Source of the DNA: Planctomycetota bacterium
Lineage (GTDB): Bacteria; Planctomycetota; Phycisphaerae; WQYP01
Reading direction: 5' to 3'
NCBI GenBank assembly: GCA_021785155.1
Contig: JAJYGE010000548.1
Coordinates: forward strand, 1-10,439
Length of the DNA: 10,439 nucleotides
Part shown: one piece after another, positions 5,310 through 10,439 of the stretch
How positions within the stretch are numbered: position 1 is the first letter of the stretch
How the letters are laid out: each line of letters starts with the position of its first letter
Program-made: the position numbers and the translations under genes
Notes under the pieces: model-generated
What the model was told of the DNA's origin: nothing
The model's input: only the letters and a program-made list of their open reading frames with translations
The model's database searches: none

Positions 5310-6307
5310 AAGTGGCTGGCAATGGCTCGAGGAATATATTCCGCAATATCCGAGGCCAGTATTCCCGCCGGTCCGATAGCCTTGGCGGCCAAATCGCCCG
5401 CCAAACCATGCAGATGCACTCCCAGTCGTGCCGCTTGCGCACAAGACAATCCCTGCCCGATCAGCGAGGCAATAACTCCCGTCAGTACGTCTCCGCTGCC
5501 GGCGGTGGCCATGGCGGGATTTCCGGTTTTGTTTATTCCCACGCGCCCCCCTTCCGCAATTACCGTATGGTGTCCCTTCAACACCACAACGCATCCGGTG
5601 GCCCGGCTGAGAAGTTCCGCCAGCGCCGTGCGATCCGAACCGCCTTTAACGGCTGTTTCCGGCGCGTTTTCAACCGTTGCCACCGGGTCATCAGCCATAT
5701 CCAATACCACACCGTCCGCCGTCGAAGGCTCGTCGTCATCTGCCAAACTGCGGGGAGAACTTACCGTCGGAGACGCTTTTTCCGCCACCAGGCCAATATT
5801 GCCGCCGCGCTTGGCTACCGCCGCCATCAGACGCATAAATTCACCCATGTGCGGGGTCAGAATGATGTTCGACCAATCCCGCCGGGTGGGCCATTCACTG
5901 GCTTCAAGAGCCGCCAAAATATTCAGAGCGTCAGCATCCACAACCATAGGCCCTTGATGACGCTGCAAAAGTTCAAGGACAAGTTTTTTTGTGCTCGCGC
6001 CCATACCCAAGCCAGGACCGATCGCCACCGCGTCGTGAAGATCAGCATAATCCAGCAGAGATTTTATATCACGCGGATTGACGATAAATCCCGTTGCCAC
6101 CGGGCATATTGTCAATACTTGCGGGAGAATATCCTTACCGGTGGCAATTCGACAAAGGCCGGTACCGGCGCGCATCGCACCGGTTGCAACCATCGCGGGG
6201 GCACCGATCATGCACTCAGAGCCGGCTATGACAAGAACTTTTCCAAAATCGCCCTTATGGGATTCCGCCCGACGCGGGGTTATTCCGGGTAAATCAATTT
6301 CAATCAT
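5300..6307 (-). CDS. nnrD: ADP/ATP-dependent (S)-NAD(P)H-hydrate dehydratase
   Basis: NnrD repairs hydrated, inactive NADH and NADPH by removing water at the expense of ATP or ADP. This is the C-terminal half of the YjeF/Nnr family, with a ribokinase-like fold; the epimerase domain (NnrE) is absent. Counting from the ATG at 6307 (335 residues): HKGDFGKVLVIAGS near 17-30, GPGLG at 97-101, VVDADALN at 123-129, LTPHMGE at 150-156 (family HPGE, so Pro is replaced by Met), VLKGHHTVI at 242-250, and the nucleotide loop NKTGNPAMATAGSGDVLTG at 259-277. Between LTPHMGE and VLKG an acidic, low-complexity stretch (about 165-225) makes it longer than the usual 270-290 residues. The frame also allows a TTG at 6373 overlapping the pdhB stop (TTGA). 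I chose 6307 because MIEIDLPGITPRRAESHKGD matches the usual N-terminus and has AGG 9 nt upstream. It is the last gene of the pdhA-pdhB-nnrD operon. Confidence 0.92.
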   Translation of the reverse strand: MIEIDLPGITPRRAESHKGDFGKVLVIAGSECMIGAPAMVATGAMRAGTGLCRIATGKDILPQVLTICPVATGFIVNPRDIKSLLDYADLHDAVAIGPGLGMGASTKKLVLELLQRHQGPMVVDADALNILAALEASEWPTRRDWSNIILTPHMGEFMRLMAAVAKRGGNIGLVAEKASPTVSSPRSLADDDEPSTADGVVLDMADDPVATVENAPETAVKGGSDRTALAELLSRATGCVVVLKGHHTVIAEGGRVGINKTGNPAMATAGSGDVLTGVIASLIGQGLSCAQAARLGVHLHGLAGDLAAKAIGPAGILASDIAEYIPRAIASHLKK

Positions 6308-6369
6308 ACGTAATAGCCTATGCGGACTGGCCCTGATCAGCAAACGAATAACATCGCGTCCAGGCGCGA

Positions 6370-7356
6370 TCAATGCTTAAAATAAATAGCCTTCTTTACC
6401 GCTTCCACCACGCGATCCACACCGGGAACAACATGTTGCAGCAACGGCTTGCTGTAGGGAATCGGCACATCGAGAGCCGCCACTCGAATGACCGAATTAT
6501 CCAAGTCATCAAAGCAGCTTTCCTGCACCTGTGCGGCAATTTCAGCACCCACACCGCACTGTGGGTAACCCTCTTCCACCGTTACGCAATAACCGGTCTT
6601 TTTTACGGATGCAATAATGGCCGGCATATCCAATGGCCTTAACGTGCGTGGATCAACAATTTCCACATCTATGCCATATTCCTTGTGCATTTTTTCCGCC
6701 GCGGCCAACGCCGTCAGGCAGCCGTGCCCCCATGCAACAACAGTACAGTCCGTTCCCGCTCGCTTGATATCAGCCTTGCCAAAGGGCACAAGATATTCTT
6801 CGTCCGGCACTTCCCCGCGCAGGCCATACATGGATTCATTTTCCAAAAAGATTACCGGATCATCATCACGTATGGCGGTTTTCAGCAAGCCCTTGGCATC
6901 ATAAGCGGTCGTTGGGCATACCACCTTCAATCCAGGAACGTGGGTGTACAAGGCATCAACCGTCCAGGAATGCGTGGCTCCCAATTGTTGCCCCGGCCCG
7001 GATATTCCCCGAAACACAATGGGAACTTTTAATTGTCCTCCGGACATGTGCCGGATTTTGGGAGCATTATTTACTACCTGGTCAAAGGCTACCAGAGAAA
7101 AGGAAAAGGTCATAAATTCAATAATCGGTCGCATACCCACCATGGCGGCACCAACGCCAAGGCCGGCGAAGCCGGTTTCAGAAATCGGCGCATCGACGAC
7201 GCGCATCGGGCCGAACTTAGCCAGCATCCCCTGTGATACTTTATAGGCACCATCATATTCCGCAACTTCTTCACCGATGAGAAATACATCAGGATCACGC
7301 TGCATTTCTTCGCACATGGCTTGATTAAGTGCTTCACGCATTTGAATTTCGGGCAT
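6370..7356 (-). CDS. pdhB: Pyruvate dehydrogenase E1 component, beta subunit
   Basis: This subunit pairs with E1-alpha to form the thiamine-diphosphate enzyme that decarboxylates pyruvate and passes the acetyl group to E2. The 328-residue sequence is full length, with a transketolase-like pyrimidine-binding domain followed by a C-terminal domain. Family marks include IGEEVAEYDGAYKVSQGM near the N-terminus, whose second Glu contacts the cofactor, and DAPISETGFAGLGVGAAMVG. Others are the GATHSW segment and VVDPRTLRPLD-like IVDPRTLRPLD in the second domain. The start is set to the ATG at 7356 because GAGGA (7370-7366) then lies 9 nt upstream. The ATG at 7365 is directly next to that site and would be too close. 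It follows pdhA by about 75 bp and is followed directly by nnrD. Related 2-oxoacid or acetoin dehydrogenase subunits are the alternative, but the alpha subunit also looks pyruvate-type. Confidence 0.93.
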   Translation of the reverse strand: MPEIQMREALNQAMCEEMQRDPDVFLIGEEVAEYDGAYKVSQGMLAKFGPMRVVDAPISETGFAGLGVGAAMVGMRPIIEFMTFSFSLVAFDQVVNNAPKIRHMSGGQLKVPIVFRGISGPGQQLGATHSWTVDALYTHVPGLKVVCPTTAYDAKGLLKTAIRDDDPVIFLENESMYGLRGEVPDEEYLVPFGKADIKRAGTDCTVVAWGHGCLTALAAAEKMHKEYGIDVEIVDPRTLRPLDMPAIIASVKKTGYCVTVEEGYPQCGVGAEIAAQVQESCFDDLDNSVIRVAALDVPIPYSKPLLQHVVPGVDRVVEAVKKAIYFKH

Positions 7357-7432
7357 AACTTTCATTCCTCGATACTTCAGTTAATCGGGCGACTTCCAAT
7401 CCCCACCGGCGCGGACTAATGACACGGATTTG

Positions 7433-8476
7433 TCACAATTTGTAGCTACCAAATGGATTGGCATAAATATCCGACCATACGTCAGCGGCATCCGGAAATG
7501 GATCCGCGTCCGCTTGTTCGTGCGCTGTTTCCACCCGGGCATGAATTTCATCACTTATTTGCGTTACTTTTTTCTCGTCCAGAATATGCAGGTCTTTGAG
7601 TTGTTTTTCCAGCCGTCCGATCGGGTCGTGTTCCTGATATTGGGCAACTTCTTCTTTCGTGCGGTATTTCTGGGGATCGGACATGCTGTGACCACGATAG
7701 CGATACGTTTTAACATCCAGAAAAATGGAGCCATTTCCCTTGCGGCAATATTCCGCCGCCGACACCATCATCCGGTACATCGCCACACAGTCCATGCCAT
7801 CAACATCTTTTCCCGGAATTCCGTAAGCATCGCCGGTGCGCAATTTCAGATCCGTGACGGCCGAAGCGCGGTGCAGGTGTGTGCCCATGCCGTAACCATT
7901 ATTTTCCACAATAAAAATAATCGGCAGCTTAAAGAGGCCCGCCAGATTCAGCGCTTCATGAAACGCCCCTTGATTCATGGCTCCATCACCGAAATAACAC
8001 AATACAACACGGTCTTCCTTCCGGTATTTAGCGGCCCAACCCAGCCCCGTCGCCAGAGGAATGTGCGCTCCTACGATCGCATGACCGCCGAAGAAGTTCT
8101 TCGCGGCGTCAAAAAAGTGCATGGAACCGCCCTTGCCATGCGAACAGCCGGTCTTTTTTCCATATAACTCGGCAAATAATGGATGAATATCCATCCCCCG
8201 CGCAATGGCGTGGCCATGATCCCGGTATGCGGTTATGACATAATCCGACGGACGAACCGCCGCGATGCTGCCCACCGCCACCGCTTCCTGCCCGACATAT
8301 AAATGGCAAAATCCGCCGACTTTCTGCTGTTGATACGATTGCGCGCACCGCAATTCAAACGCCCGGATCAGTACCATTTGTCGGTACCAATCCATCATTT
8401 GCGAGGGAGAAGGATCAATTTTCTGTTGCGGGCCAACCAAAGTTGTCACTGATACACCTTTTCCATTCAAAGCCAA
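7433..8476 (-). CDS. pdhA: Pyruvate dehydrogenase E1 component, alpha subunit
   Basis: This is the alpha subunit of heterotetrameric pyruvate dehydrogenase E1, which binds the diphosphate of thiamine diphosphate through Mg2+. From the TTG at 8476 it has 347 residues. Visible motifs are GGFCHLYVGQEAVAVG (55-70), YRDHGHAIARG (84-94), the GGSMHFF loop (116-122) and the thiamine-binding motif from GDGAMNQG (163-170) to ENN (191-193). The conserved loop RYRGHSMSDPQKYR starts at about 259. The start is uncertain. A strong GGGGAGGA (8491-8484) lies 8 nt before the TTG at 8476, while the TTG at 8482 is too close to it and a GTG at codon 12 of the longer frame is also possible. It opens the pdhA-pdhB-nnrD operon, with a promoter candidate at 8601-8629. 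No E2 (lipoyl acetyltransferase) or E3 gene follows, so the rest of the complex must be encoded elsewhere. Confidence 0.94.
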   Translation of the reverse strand: MALNGKGVSVTTLVGPQQKIDPSPSQMMDWYRQMVLIRAFELRCAQSYQQQKVGGFCHLYVGQEAVAVGSIAAVRPSDYVITAYRDHGHAIARGMDIHPLFAELYGKKTGCSHGKGGSMHFFDAAKNFFGGHAIVGAHIPLATGLGWAAKYRKEDRVVLCYFGDGAMNQGAFHEALNLAGLFKLPIIFIVENNGYGMGTHLHRASAVTDLKLRTGDAYGIPGKDVDGMDCVAMYRMMVSAAEYCRKGNGSIFLDVKTYRYRGHSMSDPQKYRTKEEVAQYQEHDPIGRLEKQLKDLHILDEKKVTQISDEIHARVETAHEQADADPFPDAADVWSDIYANPFGSYKL

Positions 8477-8600
8477 AAACAAATCCTCCCCACGGCCAGC
8501 GACTGAAACCCGCGCCGCCGCGGAATAATAACGCCCTTAACGCCTCGCATCCGCGTTGGATTGTCCCGCAGCCATGGCCACAGGCAACCTCAAACCGCTC

Positions 8601-8629
8601 ATTTTAGTAAATACGGAGGATTCCGCCAA
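8601..8629 (-). promoter_or_regulatory. Candidate sigma-70 promoter for pdhA-pdhB-nnrD operon
   Basis: Read on the minus strand, TTGGCG (8629-8624) and TAAAAT (8606-8601) are separated by exactly 17 nt, matching 4 of 6 and 5 of 6 consensus bases. It lies between the queD stop and pdhA. Transcription would start near 8594, leaving a leader of about 118 nt that holds no obvious riboswitch. Confidence 0.45.
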
Positions 8630-8648
8630 GCGAATACCTCCCGCATCC

Positions 8649-9041
8649 CTATTTTTCAGTTCCGCGATAAATGCACCGGCTCGTGCACGTTTCATGCACT
8701 ATAATTTTTGCCAACTGCGGCAACCGGACCTTCAGGCGGAGCCAAATCCAACGCGCGAGATTTTCGCTGGTTGGATTCTCAAGACCCGGAATATCATTAA
8801 GATAATGATGATCCAGTTGATCCATCAGCGGGGAAAAGGCCTGCTGCAGGTCCGAGAAATCCATCAGCCAGCCGGTTTCCGGGTTTACCGTCCCGGAAAC
8901 ATGCACCTCAATACGAAACGAATGTCCATGTAACCGCGCGCATTTATGATCCGCCGGCACGCGTGGCAGCCGATGTGCCGCTTCAAAACGAAACTCTTTA
9001 ACCAAATCAATTTCAAAGCGCTGCGGTTGCTTCTTATCCAT
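8649..9041 (-). CDS. queD: 6-carboxy-5,6,7,8-tetrahydropterin synthase / 6-pyruvoyl-tetrahydropterin synthase family
   Basis: QueD converts 7,8-dihydroneopterin triphosphate to 6-carboxytetrahydropterin, an early step toward the queuosine tRNA base. Counted from the TTG at 9053, four codons before the chosen start, the zinc ligands are H27 (FEAAHRL) and H42 and H44 (ARLHGHSF). The catalytic Cys is C38, and the relay residues are D81-H82 (QLDHHYL) and E121 (HETCTSR). ENPTSENLA (92-100) is the family substrate loop. All catalytic residues are therefore present. The ATG at 9041 is preferred; its first 8 bases overlap the end of gcvT, so translation is probably coupled, since only a weak GGG precedes it. 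The protein is 130 residues, normal for bacterial QueD. A role in tetrahydrobiopterin synthesis cannot be excluded from sequence alone, but the Cys-containing KCARLHGH motif and the size favour QueD. No queC, queE or queF is adjacent. Confidence 0.9.
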   Translation of the reverse strand: MDKKQPQRFEIDLVKEFRFEAAHRLPRVPADHKCARLHGHSFRIEVHVSGTVNPETGWLMDFSDLQQAFSPLMDQLDHHYLNDIPGLENPTSENLARWIWLRLKVRLPQLAKIIVHETCTSRCIYRGTEK

Positions 9042-10155
9042 GTGACTGCCCAAATTTATAAAATGGCAACTTTACCACCGTTGCAGCCGTGCGCGTACCG
9101 CGCAGGTCAACATCCAGGATACTGCCTTCCTTGGCAACATCCGCCTGCACATAAGCCATGGCAATGACCCGCCCCAATGTGGGACTGCTGGCACCACTGG
9201 TGACCGCCCCCACTTCCCGTGATCCCGCCCACAGTGTCATTCCCTGCCGGGCGATGCGTGGGCCTTCCACTGCTAATCCGACCAGCCGCCGTACTGGTCC
9301 TTTACGCCGTATCTCGGTCAGCGCCGACGAACCGATAAACTGTTTTTCCTCCGACACCGCCCATTGCAGGCCGGCCGAGATGGGATCAATATCAACATTC
9401 AGTTCGTGGCCATACAAGGGCATGCCCGCCTCCATGCGCAGTGTATCACGCGATCCCAGTCCGGCCGGTTGCAGCGGCGCATTGCTGACATCGCGACCCG
9501 GCTTGAATAGCATGTTCAATGCCATCTGCGCAATGGTCGACCCGCAGATAATTTCCACGCCGTCCTCCCCGGTATAACCACTGCGAAAAATGGTGAATTT
9601 GGCGAACATATAACTCTGCGTAATGAAATGATAGCGTTTCAGGGTTGATACCGGCTCAGGAAGAAGATCATCCAGGACGGCGACAGCCTTCGGACCTTGA
9701 ATCGCTATCATGGCCGTCTGCTGTGTTTCGTCCTTCAGTTGATAGTCGAATCCGGTGTTGTTGGTCTTGAACCATTCCAGAAGTTTGATGCGGTTGGAGG
9801 CATTGCATACCATGAGCCAGTGCTTATCAAACCGTGAGACAATGACATCATCCAGCACGCCGCCATTCTGGTTGCAGATCAGGCTGTAAAGCGATTGCCC
9901 CACCACTGCTTTCGCCAGATCTCGTGTACAGATATGCTGCAAAAAGCGCTGCGCATCGGGGCCGGAAAATTGCAGACGCCCCATATGCGATACATCAAAC
10001 ACGGATGCGGATTTTCGCGTCTGCTCATGCTCGGCAATAATGCCGCGATATAACAACGGCATGGCCCATCCGCCAAAATCCACCATTTTGGCACCTTGAC
10101 GTACATGGAAATCATAAAAGCATGTTTTTAACAACGGCATCTGGGATTCAGTCAC
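9034..10155 (-). CDS. gcvT: Aminomethyltransferase (glycine cleavage system T protein)
   Basis: GcvT takes the aminomethyl group from the lipoyl arm of GcvH and transfers the one-carbon unit to tetrahydrofolate, giving 5,10-methylene-THF and ammonia. The 373 residues are full length for the family. Marks seen are [14 protein letters not shown] (23-36), [14 protein letters not shown] (52-65) and the folate-site loop [12 protein letters not shown] (97-108) with the catalytic Asp at about 102. [13 protein letters not shown] and [19 protein letters not shown] follow in the middle, and the C-terminal barrel contains [18 protein letters not shown]. The start is the GTG at 10155 with GAGGAG 6 nt upstream; the ATG five codons later is a poorer choice. 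The gene overlaps queD by 8 bp. GcvH and GcvP genes are not in the window; they commonly follow gcvT elsewhere, so this arrangement is unusual. A promoter candidate lies at 10180-10207. Confidence 0.95.
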   Translation of the reverse strand: MTESQMPLLKTCFYDFHVRQGAKMVDFGGWAMPLLYRGIIAEHEQTRKSASVFDVSHMGRLQFSGPDAQRFLQHICTRDLAKAVVGQSLYSLICNQNGGVLDDVIVSRFDKHWLMVCNASNRIKLLEWFKTNNTGFDYQLKDETQQTAMIAIQGPKAVAVLDDLLPEPVSTLKRYHFITQSYMFAKFTIFRSGYTGEDGVEIICGSTIAQMALNMLFKPGRDVSNAPLQPAGLGSRDTLRMEAGMPLYGHELNVDIDPISAGLQWAVSEEKQFIGSSALTEIRRKGPVRRLVGLAVEGPRIARQGMTLWAGSREVGAVTSGASSPTLGRVIAMAYVQADVAKEGSILDVDLRGTRTAATVVKLPFYKFGQSHG

Positions 10156-10179
10156 AACCTACTCCTCTAAACCTCCTCA

Positions 10180-10207
10180 AGGATAGGCAAACTGCGCCCG
10201 CTGGCAA
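10180..10207 (-). promoter_or_regulatory. Candidate promoter for gcvT-queD
   Basis: Read on the minus strand, TTGCCA (10207-10202) and TATCCT (10185-10180) are 16 nt apart, with 5 of 6 and 4 of 6 consensus bases. Transcription would start near 10173. The short leader has two purine-rich stretches, GAGGAGG and GAGGAG; the second serves the GTG start. Confidence 0.3.
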
Positions 10208-10255
10208 GCGCCGGGAATAAATTTGCCGATTTGTACCGACCGTAGCTGTGTCATA

Positions 10256-10439
10256 TTACTGCTGCACAATTCCGATCGGGGCCGCCAGAAGCACATTGTC
10301 CTGCCGCAGCACCTGCAGAATATCGTACATCTGCAGCATGGTTTTGCGATCAGATTTCGGCATCGCTTCGGCCATAATGTCCAGTCCTGCGGGAAGTTCG
10401 GTTTGAATTCCCAGGCGCTGGCGAATTATGTCGGCTAAC
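10256..10439 (-). CDS. C-terminal end of an unrecognised protein (cut by window edge)
   Basis: On the minus strand an open frame of 60 codons enters from the right edge and ends at TAA (10256-10258). The visible tail has the look of a real protein: mixed helical segments, including DIIRQRLGIQTELPAGLD and MLQMYDILQVLRQDN, ending in IGIVQQ. Its codon use resembles the neighbouring genes. I do not recognise the family, and the start lies outside the window. It is on the same strand as gcvT with a gap of 100 bp, so it may be transcribed with it. The plus-strand frame over the same bases is a shadow. Confidence 0.6.
   Translation of the reverse strand, partial: LADIIRQRLGIQTELPAGLDIMAEAMPKSDRKTMLQMYDILQVLRQDNVLLAAPIGIVQQ

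Noticed and set aside
5223..6292. Long plus-strand frames (244 and 326 codons) opposite nnrD
   Set aside because: They are antisense shadows of nnrD: Arg/Ser/His-rich, without motifs, while the minus strand has all NnrD motifs.
7430..8167. 245-codon plus-strand frame opposite pdhA
   Set aside because: Shadow of pdhA; the minus strand encodes a complete E1-alpha.
8538..8603. 21-codon minus-strand ATG frame in the pdhA leader
   Set aside because: It starts within the promoter candidate, has no ribosome-binding site, and its composition is not informative.

Overview
The window looks like chromosomal DNA from a bacterium of the Planctomycetota (Phycisphaerae-like) type. That placement is an inference from protein flavour: the FabZ-like dehydratase, the long acyl carrier protein and the frequent GTG/TTG starts. 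No 16S or other marker gene is present. Most genes are housekeeping genes, and the coding strand switches several times.

Layout. Positions 1-288 hold no gene but carry degenerate 9-bp tandem repeats and a short 7-bp repeat. Two plus-strand genes follow: a coiled-coil C4 zinc-ribbon protein (289-1047) and a single-domain RNase HI (1140-1616). Next comes tRNA-Leu(CAG) (1665-1747). An intact IS4-family insertion sequence occupies 1799-3344, only 51 bp beyond the tRNA. Its ends were resolved here: 13-bp terminal inverted repeats and a perfect 9-bp target duplication.

Beyond the IS, a minus-strand pair encodes a FabZ-like hotdog dehydratase (3987-4472) and an acyl carrier protein with a C-terminal extension (3489-3893). 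A 446-bp intergenic region (4473-4918) separates this pair from a divergent arsR-type regulator (4919-5239). That intergenic region contains two opposed promoter candidates, two hairpins and an almost perfect Shine-Dalgarno sequence in front of a tiny reading frame. A strong intrinsic terminator follows arsR.

The rest is on the minus strand. Reading in the direction of transcription, gcvT (9034-10155) overlaps queD (8649-9041). A promoter candidate follows, then pdhA (7433-8476), pdhB (6370-7356) and nnrD (5300-6307). The last three look like one operon that joins the pyruvate dehydrogenase E1 subunits to NAD(P)H-hydrate repair. No E2 or E3 gene is in the window. The 3' end of an unrecognised minus-strand gene is cut by the right edge (10256-10439).

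How they work together. The pdhA/pdhB products begin oxidative decarboxylation of pyruvate, which makes acetyl-CoA and NADH. NnrD repairs damaged NADH hydrate. GcvT feeds one-carbon units to folate from glycine, and QueD makes the queuosine precursor. The FabZ-like enzyme and ACP belong to fatty-acid or related acyl-chain metabolism. I see no clear defence, CRISPR, phage or secondary-metabolite system. The least explained parts are the arsR/fabZ intergenic region, the insertion inside NnrD, the ACP extension and the 9-mer repeat block.
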